In this document: positions 44,805 to 55,134 of the stretch, one piece after another
Layout: every line of letters begins with the position of its first letter
Numbering within the stretch: the first letter of the stretch is position 1
Assembly (NCBI RefSeq): GCF_902686445.1
Contig: NW_025920106.1
Span: 1-64,000 of the forward strand
Origin: Sciurus carolinensis
Taxonomy: Eukaryota > Chordata > Mammalia > Rodentia > Sciuridae
Direction: 5' to 3'
Length of the DNA stretch: 64,000 bases
Position numbers and translations under genes: made by a program
The notes under the pieces: model-generated
Database searches by the model: none
Told to the model about the DNA's origin: nothing
Seen by the model: only the letters and a program-made list of their open reading frames with translations

Positions 44805-45851
44805 ATGAGAAAACAAGGGAAGAAAATGTCCCAAACAAACCTAGATACTATATCTATAAAACCCAATGACAGCAGAGCAGAAGAAATGTCAGAAAGGAAG
44901 TTCAGAATGTACATAATTAAAACAATCAGGGAAGCACACTAGGAGATGAAAGAGCAAATGCAGGCATTGAAGGAGGAGATGAAAGAGCAAATGCAGGCAT
45001 TAAATGATCACACCAATCAACAGTTAAAAGAGCAAATACGGGAAGCAAGAGAACATTTCAAAAAAGAGTTAGAGATACTGAAAAAAAAACAAACAGAAAT
45101 CCTTGAAATGAAGGAAATAATAAACCAAGTTAAAAACTCCATAGAAAGCATAACCAATAGAATAGAACACCTGGAAGATAGAAACTCAGACATTGAAGAC
45201 AAAATATTTAATCTTGAAAACAAAGTTGGCCAAACAGAGAAGATGGTAAGAAATCATGAACAGAATCTACAAGAATTATGGGATATCATGAAAAGGCCAA
45301 ATTTAAGAATTATTGGGATTGAGGAAGGCTGAGAGAAACAAACCATAGGAATGAACAATCTATTCAATGAAATAATATCAGATAATTTCCCAAATCTGAA
45401 GAATGAAATGGAAAACCAAGTACAAGAGACTTATAGAACTCCAAATATACAAAATTACAACAGACCCACAAAAAGGCACATTATTATGAAAATACCTAAC
45501 ATACAAAATAAAGACAGAATTTTAAAGGCCACAAGAGAAAAGAATAAAATTACATTCAGGGGGAAACCAATAAGAATATCAGCAGATTTTTCAATCATGA
45601 CCCTAAAAGCTAGAAGGGCCTGGAAAAACATTTACCAAGCCCTGAAAGAAAATGGACGCCAACCAAGAATCTTATACCCAGCAAAACTTATTTTCAGATT
45701 TGATGATGAAATAAGATCCTTCCATGATAAACAAAAGCTAAAGGAATTTACAAAAAGAAAGCCGGCATTACAGAACATTCTCAGAAAAATATTCCATGAG
45801 GAAAAGATGAAAAACAACGATGCAAATCAGCAATGGGAGGAACGAGCCTAA
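44805..45851 (+). pseudogene. L1-C ORF1, full length but with two in-frame stops
   Basis: Start ATG at 44805 ('MRKQGKKMSQTNLDT'), 348 codons to a stop at 45849-45851, no frameshift. TAG interrupts at 44940-44942 (codon 46) and TGA at 45330-45332 (codon 176). Domains: coiled coil with two consecutive 'EMKEQMQAL' units, then a long Glu/Lys helix ('RIEHLEDRNSDIEDKIFNLE'), the RRM-like domain ('NLRIIGIEE' to 'RHIIMKIPNIQNKDRILK') and a C-terminal domain ('ARRAWKNIYQALKENG') with a basic end. ORF2 starts 47 nt downstream, the usual L1 spacing. Confidence 0.93.
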
Positions 45852-45898
45852 AGGAATAGCCAAATAAAGGAGAAACCAAATCATGTCAAAAAACAAAA

Positions 45899-48800
45899 AT
45901 GAGTCAAATGACTGGGAATACAAATCATATCACAATAATAACCCTGAATGTTAATGGCCTGAACTCATCAATCAAAAGACATAGACTGGCAGATTGGATT
46001 AAAAAGAAAAATCCAATAATATGCTGCCTGCAAGAGACTCATCTCATAGGAAGAGATACCCATAGACTAAAGGTGAAAGGATGGGAAAAAACATACCATG
46101 CACACGGACACAGCAAGAAAGCTGGAGTATCCATCCTCATTTCAGATAATGTGGACTTCAAGCCAAAACTAGTCAGAAGGGATAAAGAAGGACATTACAT
46201 ACTGCTTAAGGGAAGCATAAATCAGCAAGACATAACAATCATAAATATCTATGCCCCGAACATTGGCTCATCCATGTACGTCAAACAAATCCTTCTTAAT
46301 TCCAGAAATCAAATAGACCACAAAACAATAATACTAGGCGATTTTAAAACACCTCTCTCACCACTTGAAAGATCTTCCAAACAAAAATTGAAAAAGAAAT
46401 CATAGATCTCAATAACACAATCAACAATTTAGACTTAACTGTCATATATAGAATATACCATCCAACAAAGAACGAATACACTTTCTTCTCAGCAACACAA
46501 GGATCCTTCTCTAAAATAGACCATATTTTATGCCACAAAGCTACTGTTAGCAAATACAAGAAGATAGAGATACTACCTTGTACTCTATCGAACCATAATG
46601 GATTGAAATAAGAAATAAATGACAGAATAAAAAACAGAAACTTCTCTAATACCTGGAGATTAAATAATACACCCTTATATGATGAATGGATAACAGAAGA
46701 CATCAGGAGGGAAATAAAAAAATTCTTAGAAGTAAATGAGAAGAAAGACACATCATATATCAAAATCTCTGGGACACTATGAAAGCAGTACTTAGAAGAA
46801 GATCTATTTCATGGGGTGCATTCAACAAAAGATGTAGAAATCAACAAACATACGACTTAACACTACAGCTCAAAACCCTAGAAAAAGAAGAGCAGACCAA
46901 CACCAAAAGTAGTAGAAGACAGGAAATAGTTAAAATCAGAGCCGAAATCAATGAAATTGAAACAAACAAACAAACAAAAAACAATCTGAAGAATTGACAA
47001 AATAAATAGTTGATTCTTTGAAAAAATAAACAAAATTTGTAAACCCTTAGCCACACTAACAAAGAGAAAGAGGGAGAAAACTCAAATTACTAAAATTCGG
47101 AATGAACAAGGAAATATCACAAAAGACACGAGTGAAATACAAAACATAATTAGAAGCTATTTTGAAAATCTATACTCCAACAAAACAGAAAACCTCGAAG
47201 ACATCCACAAGTTTCTAGAGACATATGAATTACCTACACTGAACGAGGAGGACATACACAACTTAAATAAATCCATTTCAAGCAATGAAATAGAAGAGGT
47301 CATCAAAAGTATACCAACAAAGAAAAGTCCAGGACCAGATGGGTTCTCAGTCGAGTTCTACAAAACCTTTAAAGATGAGCTCATTCCAATACTCCTCAAA
47401 GTATTCCATGAAATAGAAGAGGAGGGAACCCTCCCAAACTCGTTCTATGAAGCCAATATCACCCTGATACCTAAACCAGACAGAGACACATCGAGGAAAG
47501 AAAATTTTAGACCAATATTCTTAATGAATTTTGAGGCAAAAATTCTCAACAAAATTTTAGCAAATCGCATCCAAAAATATATTAAAAAGATAGTGCACCA
47601 CGATCAAGTGGGTGTTATCCCAGGGATGCAAGGTTGGTTCAACATCCGGAAATCAATAAATGTCATTCACCATATCAACAGACTTAAAGTTAAGAATCAC
47701 ATGATTATTTCAATAGATGCAGAAAAAGCATTCGATAAAATACAGCATGCTTTCATGCTCAAAACACTAGAAAAAATTGGGGTAGTGGGAACATTCCTTA
47801 ACATTATAAAGGCCATCTACACTAAGCCCATGGCCAATATCATTCTAAATGGTCAAAAACAGAAAGCATTCCCCCTAAAAACTGGAACAAGGCAGGGATG
47901 CCCTCTTTCACCATTTCTATTCAACATTGTGATTGAAACTCTAGCCAGAGCAATTAGACAAACCAAAGAAATTAAAAGGATACGAATTGGAAATGAAGAA
48001 CTCAAACTATCTCTGTTCGCTGATGACATGATTATATATTTAGAGGAACCTGGAAATTCCACCAAGAAACTTTTAGAAATCATAAGTGAATTCAGTAAAG
48101 TAGCAGGTTACAAGATCAATGCTCATAAATCCAATGCTTTTTTATACATAATTGATGAATCTTCAGAAAGAGAAATTAGGAAAACTACCCAATTCACAAT
48201 AGCATCGAAAAAAATAAAATAATTGTGAATCAATCTCACAAAAGAGGTGAAAGACCTCTATAATGAGAACTACAGAACACTAAAGAAAGAAATTAAAGTA
48301 AACTTTAGAAGATGGAAAGATCTCCCATGTTCTTGGATAGGCAGAATGAATATTGTCAAAATGGCCATACTACCTAAAGTGTTATACAGATTCAATGCAA
48401 TTTCAATTAAAATCCCAATGATGTACATTACAAAAATAGAGCAAGCAGTTATCAAATTCATCTGGAAGAATAAGAAACCCAGAATAGCTAAAGCAATCCT
48501 CAGCAGAAAGAGTAAACAGGGTGTATCGCAATACCAGATCTTCAACTCTACTACAAAGAAATAGTAACAAAAACAGCATGGTATTGGTACCAAAATAGAC
48601 AGGTAGATCAATGGTACAGAATAGAGGACATGGACACAAACCCAAATAAATTCAATTTTCTCATACTACACAAAGGGTCCAAAAATATGCAATGGAGAAA
48701 AGATAGCCTCTTCAACAAATGGTGCTGGGAAAACTGGAAAACCGTATGCAACAGATAAAAATTAAACCCCTATCTCTCACCCTGCACAAAACTCAACTCA

Positions 48801-49712
48801 AAATGGATCAAGGACCTCAGAATAAGACCAGAGGCCCTGCATCTTATAGAAGAAAATGTAGGTGCAATCCTTCAACTTGTTGACTTGGGATCAGACTTCC
48901 TTAACAGGACTCCCATAGCACAAGAAATAAAAGCAAGAATCAACAACTGGGATAGATTCAAACTAAAATACTTTCTCTCAGCAAAGTTAACTATCAGTAA
49001 TGTGAAGAGAGAGCCTACAGAGTGGGAGAATATCTTTGCCACTCATACTTCAGATAGAGTGCTAATTTCCAGAATCTATAAAGAACTCAAAAGCTCTACA
49101 CCAAGAATACAAATAATCCAATCAACAAATGGACTAAGGAAATGAACAGACACTTCACAGAAGAAGATCTACAAGCAATCAAAAGATATATGAAAAAATG
49201 TTCAACATCTCTAGTAATAAGAAAAATGCATATCAAAACTAACCTAAGATTCCATCTCACCCCAATTAGAATGGTGATTATCAAGAACACAAGCAACAAC
49301 AGGTGTTGGCGAGGATGTGGGGGAAAAAGGTACACTCATACATTGCTGGTGGGGTTGAAAATTAGTGCAGCCACTCTGGAAAGCAGTATGGAGACTCCTC
49401 AGAAAGTTCGGAATGGAACCACCATTTGACCCAGCTATCCCACTCCTTGGCCTATACCCAAAGGACTTAAAATCAGCATACTACAGAGATACAGCCACAT
49501 CAATGTTCATTGCTGCTCAATTCACCATAGCCAGATTGTGGAACCAACCTCGATGCCCTTCAGTTGATGAATGGATAACGAAGCTGTGGCATATATATAC
49601 AATGGAATATTACTCTGCCATGAAGAATGATAAAATTATGGCATTTGCAGGCAAATGGATGGAATTGGAGAATATCATGCTAAGTGAGATAAGCCAATAT
49701 CAAAAAAATTAA
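45899..49712 (+). pseudogene. L1-C ORF2 (endonuclease, RT, C-terminal domain), broken
   Basis: The endonuclease block 45899-46405 has 'TLNVNGLNS' and 'LQETHL'; the GDFN motif reads 'LGDFKTPL' (Asn to Lys), and a frameshift follows near 46400. The RT frame is open from 47014 (after a TGA at 47011-47013) to 48222, about 400 codons. It contains '[17 protein letters not shown]', '[16 protein letters not shown]', '[14 protein letters not shown]' and the catalytic '[13 protein letters not shown]'. Thumb (48247-48564), connection (48885-49145) and C-terminal blocks (49142-49429, 49365-49712) follow in shifting frames, with the Cys cluster near 49300-49345. The total span matches the usual length of about 1270 codons. 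Confidence 0.93.
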
Positions 49713-50017
49713 GGACAAATGATCTCGCTGATAAGCGGATGAGGACATGTAATGGGGGGTGGGAGAGGTTAGCGTTAGGGTTAGGGTTAGGTTTAGGTTT
49801 AGGGATAAGGAGGGTAGTAAGAATGGAGGAAGGAAGGACTGTATAGAGGGAAAAGAGGGGTGGGAGGGGTGGGAGGGGTGGGGGGAAAAATAAATAACAG
49901 AATGAATGAAACAACATTGCCCTATGTAAATTTATGATTACATAAATGGTATGCCTTGACTCCATGTACAAACAGAGAAACAACATGTATCCCATTTGTT
50001 TACAATAATAAAAAAAT
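49713..50017 (+). repeat. L1-C 3'UTR with TTAGGG-like and G-quadruplex tracts
   Basis: 49768-49804 contains 'gttagggttagggttagg' and variants. 49857-49885 is 'aggggtgggaggggtggg' and more, able to form a G-quadruplex. Then 'ccctatgtaaatttatg' and the A-rich tail. Same order as in L1-A. Confidence 0.85.
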
Positions 50018-50027
50018 AGATTTTTCC
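50018..50027 (+). other. L1-C target-site duplication, 3' copy (AGATTTTTCC)
   Basis: It follows the A-rich tail directly. ERV3 sequence resumes at 50028 in register with ERV1. Confidence 0.92.
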
Positions 50028-50260
50028 TAAGATCAAATACTAATGTACTGATATAAACCAAAAGTTTAATCTATATGTTAAAATGACCAGGATTTCTTAG
50101 AAACACTAAATTACTCTTAACATAATGTCTCTTAAGTTTTCTTTTTTAGAAAAATTACTCTTGAAAATTGGGGTTATATAGTTATGGTTATAAAACAATT
50201 GTTAGAGTATTATACTACATTACAGAGCCTAAAGTTCTCTTTAAAAAACTAAATTTCATT
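50028..50260 (+). mobile_element. ERV3 interior, 3' portion
   Basis: It aligns with the reverse complement of ERV1 about 13920 down to 13690 ('aaagtttaatctatatg', 'ggatttcttagaaacacta', 'ttgttagagtatta'). Homology stops near 'aactaaatttc', just before the integrase remnant starts in ERV1 and ERV2, so env and the 3' LTR are not seen. Confidence 0.78.
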
Positions 50261-50881
50261 AATATAAAGGTATTAAGGCAACTGAAATGGTCATTATTCG
50301 TATATTAAATGTGTTTATTTCTTCCAGGTATACAAGTCTTTAAAGCAGAAATTTATTAAGCTGCTCATCTCCAAATTATACTTGCCAGTAATTGTAATTT
50401 TAAACTTATAAAGAGTAAATTTTATTGGGGATTTGCTTCTATCAGTTAATGTTCTCTTATAGGATGTATTATCAGTAGGCTATATGTAAAATTTGTTACT
50501 TTTTCCACTGAGATAAAAAATTTCAAATGAAATGTATTTCTTAAAATTAGTGAGAGTTTGGTTTCTTTAAAGTTTAATATCATGAAACATAAAAAACATT
50601 TTGTCACTTTTCCACACAAAAGGAAATTTAATAGCCCTCTCAGCCTTTCTTTGATTTGTGTTTTGGTTATAATGTTAAATTGTGTTGACTAATGCTCATA
50701 TAGACTCAGGGAACAATATATGTAAACTTAAAATGAAATTTAAGGAAGTCAAAATCACCATCAGAATTAGAACAATTAAGATTTGTGGGGGGCCATGCCT
50801 TACCTCAGATAAGGCTCTGCCTCCCACCTAAATGCAAGTTAGAGTGACTCCAAAATAAGTCAGACTTCAGCTTATTTAAAA
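50261..50881. other. AT-rich stretch between ERV3 and L1-B, unassigned
   Basis: No gene. At 50783 'tgtggggggccatgcctta' begins a GC-richer segment that could be the start of an LTR, but it is cut short by L1-B and cannot be tested by eye. Confidence 0.4.
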
Positions 50882-50890
50882 TTATAGTCA
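50882..50890 (+). other. L1-B target-site duplication, 5' copy (TTATAGTCA)
   Basis: Repeated at 55126-55134 after the A-rich tail. L1 homology (inter-ORF region, 'gggaggaac') begins within about 10 bp. Confidence 0.7.
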
Positions 50891-50975
50891 GGTTCAGCAA
50901 AGGGAGGAACTACCATAAAGAAAAATGCATTCAAAGGAGAAACCAAGCCAAGTTAAAAACCAAAAATAAGCCCAA

Positions 50976-53900
50976 ATGACTGAAAATACAAATCATATCT
51001 CAATAATAACCCTGAACATTAATGACCTAAACTCATCAATCAAAAGACATAGACTGGCAGAATGGATAAAAAGAAAGACCCAACAATATGCTGCCTTCAA
51101 GAGACTCATGTCATAGAAAAAGACATCCACAGACTAAAGGTGAAAGGATGGGAAAAAACCTACCATGCCAACGGATTCAGTAAAAAAGCGGGGGTTTCCA
51201 TCCTTATTTCTGATAAAGTGGACTTCAAGCCAAAGTTAGTCAGAAGGGATAAAGAAGGACATTTTATACTGCTTAAGGGAACCATAAATCAGGAAGACAA
51301 AACGAAGGTAAATATTTATGCCCCAAACAGTGGTGCATCCATGTACATCAAACAAATCCTTCTCAATTCCAGGAATCAAATAGACCACAACACAATAATT
51401 CTGGGTGACTTTAACACACCTCTGACACGACTGGATAGATCTTCCAAACAAAAACCAAACAAAGAAACATAGAACTCAATAACACAATCAATAACCTAGA
51501 CTTAATAGACATATATAGAATATTCCTTCCATCAATGAGTGAATTCACTTTCTTCACAGCAGCACATGAAATCTTCTCTAAAATACCATATGTTATACCA
51601 CAAAGCAGTCCTTAAAATGCAAAAAAATAGAGTTACTGCCTTGTGTTCTATCAGATCACAATGGAATGAAATTAGAAATCAATGACAAAATAAAAAACAG
51701 AAATTACTCGAACAATTGGAGAGTAAATAATATGCTATTGAATGAAACATGAATAACAGAAAATGTCAGGGAAGAGACAAAAAAATTCTTAGAGGTAAAT
51801 GCGAATGATGATACAACATATCAAAATCTCTGGGACACTATGAAAGCGGTACTAAGAGGAAAATTCATTTCATGGAACGCATTCCAGAAAAGAATGAAAA
51901 GTCAACAACTAAATGACCTAGCATTACAGCTCAAAGCCCTAGAAAAAGAAGAACAGAATAACAGCAAAAGTAGTAGAAGACAGGAAATAATTAAAATCAG
52001 AGCTGAAATCAATGAAATTGAAACAAAAGAAACTGGGCTGGGGAGATAGCTCAGTCAGTAGAGTGCTTGCCTTGCAAGCCCAAGGCCCTGGGTTTCATCC
52101 CCAGCACCGCAAAAAAGAAAAAAGGAAACTATTCAAAAAATTGAGAAAACAAAAAGTTGGTTCTTTGAGAAAGTAAACAAAATAGACAAATCCTTAGCCA
52201 CACTAACAAAGAGAAGGAGAGAGAAGACTCAAATTACTAAAATACATGCTGCAAAAGGAAATATCATGACAGACACCACTGTGATACAGAACATAATGAG
52301 AAGCTCCTTTGAAAATCTGTATTCCAACAAAATAGAAACTACCAAAGACATTGACAAATTTCTAGAGACATATGCTCCTCCCAAACTGAACCAGGAGGAC
52401 ATACACGATTTAAACAGATCAATATCAAGCAATGAAATAGAAGAAACCATTAAAAATCTACCATCCAAGAAAAGCCCAGGACCAGACGGATTCTCAGCCA
52501 AGTTCTACAAGACCTTCAAAGAAGAACTCATTCCAATACTTCTCAAAGTATTCCAGGAAATAGAAAAGGAGAGTACCCTACCAAACTCATTCTATGAAGT
52601 TAATATCACCCTCATACCCAAACCAGGAAAAGACACATCAAGGAAAGAAAATTTTAGACCAATATCCTTGATGAATATAGATGCAAAGATCCTTAACAAA
52701 ATATTGGCAAACCGTATCCAAAAACATATTAAGAAAATTGTGCACCATGATCAAGTGGGGTTCATTCCTGGAATGCAAGATTGGTTCAACATTCGTAAAT
52801 CAATAAACATAATCCATCATGTCAATAGACTTAGAGATAAGAATCATATGGTTATTTCAATTGACACAGAAAAAGCGTTTGACAAAATACAACACTCCTT
52901 CATGCTCAAAACACTAGAAAAAATAGGGATAGTAGGAACATACCTGAACATTGTAAAGGCTATTTATGCTAAGCCCATGACCAACATCATTCTTAATGGA
53001 GAAAACCTGAAACCATTTCCTTTAAAAATGGGAACAAGACAGGGATGTCCTCTTTCACCACTTCTATTCAGTATTGTCCTTGAAATACTAACCAGAGCAA
53101 TTAGACAGACTAAAGAAATTAAAGGGATATGAATAGGAAAAGAGGAACTTAAGCTGTCACTATTTGCAGATGACATGATTCTATATTTAGAGGATCCAAA
53201 AAAGTCCTCCAGAAAACTTGTAAACCTCATGAATGAATTCAGCAAAATATCAGCAAAATAAAATCAACATGCATAAATCTAAAGCATTTTTATACACAAG
53301 TGATGAAACATCTGAAAGGGAAATGAGGAAAACAACTCCATTTACAATAGCCTCAAAAAATAAAATATTTGGGAATCAATCTAACCAAAGAAGTAAAAGA
53401 TCTCTACAATGAAAACTACAAAACATTGAAGAATGAAATTGAGGAAGACCTTAGAGATGGAAAGATCAACCATGTTCTTGGATAGGCAGAATTAAAACTG
53501 TCAAAATGGCCATACTTCCAAAGGCACTAAACAGATTTAATGCAATTCCAATTAAAATTCCTATGACATTTCTCATGGAAACAGAAAATGCAATCATGAA
53601 ATTCATCTGGAAGAACAAAAGACCCAGAATAGCCAAACAATCCTGGGCAGGAAGAGTGATGCTTGAGGTATCACTATACCAGATCTTCATCTCTACTATA
53701 GAGCAATAGTAACAAAAATGGCATGGTATTGGCACCAAAATAGACACATAGACCAATGGTACAGGTTAGAAGACACACAGACATACATAAGGACAGTAAC
53801 CTTGTACTAGAAAAGGGTGCCAAAAACTTACAATGGAGAAAAGATAGCTTCTTCAAGAAATGGTGCTGTGAAAACTGGAAATTCATATGCAGTAAAATGA

Positions 53901-54843
53901 AACTAAACCCCTGTCTCTCACACTGTACAAAACTCAATTCAAAATGGATCAAGGATCTAGGAATTAGACCTGAGACCCTTCACCAAGTAGAAAAAAAGTA
54001 GGCCCAAATCTCCATCATGTTGGCTTAAGACCAGACTTCCTTACAAGACCCCCACAGTAGGAGTCAATAAAGAATCAATAAATGGGATAGATTCAAACTA
54101 AAAGTTTTTTTCTCAACACAGAAAACAATTAACAATGTGAAAAGAGAGCCTACAGAGTGGGAGAAAATGTTTTCCACACATACTTCAGACAGAGAGCTAA
54201 TCTCCAAAGTTTATAAAGAACTTAAAAAATTTTACACCCAAAATACAAAGAACCCAATCAATAAATGGTCTAAGAAAATGCGCATACACTTCACAGAGGA
54301 AGATATGCAGGTGATCAACAAATATATTAAAAAGTACTCAGCATCCTTGGTAATTAAAAATGCAAATTAAACCCCCTAAGAATTCATCTAAGTCCAATTA
54401 GAATGACTATTATCAAGAACACAAGCAATAATGAGTGTTGGCATGGATGTGGGTGAAAAGGCACATTCATACATTGCTGTTGGAGTTGCAAATTGGTACA
54501 GCCACTCTGGAATGCAGTATGGAGATTCCTCAGAAAGCTTGGAATGGACCCACCATTTGACCCAGCTATCCCTGGGTTTATACCAAAGGATTTAAAATCA
54601 GCATACTACAGTGATGCAGCCACATCAATGTTCATAGCGGCTCAATTCACAATAGCCAGAATGTGGAACCAACCTAGATGCCCTTCAATTGATGAATGGA
54701 TAAAGAAACTGTGGTATATATACACAATGGAATATTACTCAGCCATAAAGAACAATAAAGTTATGGCATTTTCTGGTAAATGTATGAAGTTGGAAAATAT
54801 AATGCTAACTGAAATAAGCCAATCCCAAAAACCCAAAGGCTGA
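50976..54843 (+). pseudogene. L1-B ORF2, right-arm copy, broken
   Basis: Endonuclease: 51062-51472 contains 'LQETHV' and an intact 'LGDFNTPL', but the N-terminal 'LAEWIK' part is in another frame. A stop follows at 51470. RT: 52266-53132 is open for 288 codons with motif A ('[15 protein letters not shown]') and motif B ('[13 protein letters not shown]'), then TGA before the FADD box (53157-53175). Thumb: 53506-53709. C-terminal: 54137-54370 and 54493-54843. The ID SINE interrupts it at 52035. Five amino-acid differences from the left-arm RT block. Confidence 0.92.
52035..52120 (+). repeat. ID SINE inside L1-B, right arm
   Basis: 'gggctggggagatagctcag' to 'ccccagcaccgc' plus an A-rich tail; pol III A and B boxes are visible. 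Flanked by 'aaaagaaact' (52025-52034) and 'aaaggaaact' (52121-52130). Same site as 40386-40481. Confidence 0.93.
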
Positions 54844-55125
54844 ATGTTTTCTCTGATAATTACATGACAATATATAACAATGGGGGATAAAAGGGGGAAG
54901 AGTAAATGAAGAAACTTTGGAAGGTGTAGAGGAAAAGGGGATGGGAGGGGGTGGGGATCAAAAAACAGTAGAATGAAACAATATTACCCTATATATATGT
55001 ATGATTACATGAATGGTGTGAATATACATTGTGTATAACCATAGAAATGAAAAGTTGTTCCCTATTTGTGTACAATGAATCAAAGTGTGTCTATAAAAAT
55101 TTTAAAAATATTTTTAAAAATAAAG

Positions 55126-55134
55126 TTATAGTCA
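55126..55134 (+). other. L1-B target-site duplication, 3' copy (TTATAGTCA)
   Basis: Partner of 50882-50890. The left arm has the corresponding copy at 37375-37383. Confidence 0.7.

Larger units (their letters stand above)
43731..50017 (+). mobile_element. L1-C: full-length LINE-1 inserted in ERV3, with a duplicated 5'UTR
   Basis: 6287 bp between perfect 10-bp target duplications. Order: 5'UTR copy 1 (43731-44330), 5'UTR copy 2 (44331-44804), ORF1 (44805-45851), ORF2 (45899-49712), and a 3'UTR with telomere-like and G-rich tracts ending in a short A-rich tail (about 50010-50017). ORF1 has only two stops and no frameshift; ORF2 has several. It is the best-preserved L1 of the window but not competent. 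Confidence 0.95.
50891..55125 (+). mobile_element. L1-B, right-arm copy: 5'-truncated LINE-1
   Basis: It starts in the ORF1-ORF2 spacer and runs through ORF2 (50976-54843) to a 3'UTR with a G-rich tract ('gggatgggagggggtgggg') but no telomere-like repeats, ending in an A-rich tail at about 55095-55125. About 4.2 kb, including an ID SINE at 52035-52120. Target duplication TTATAGTCA. From 51806 onward it is mirrored in the left arm. Confidence 0.9.

Noticed and set aside
49768..49804. Interstitial telomere or chromosome fusion scar
   Set aside because: The same tract occurs at the same place in the 3'UTR of another L1 (8881-8920), so it belongs to the L1.
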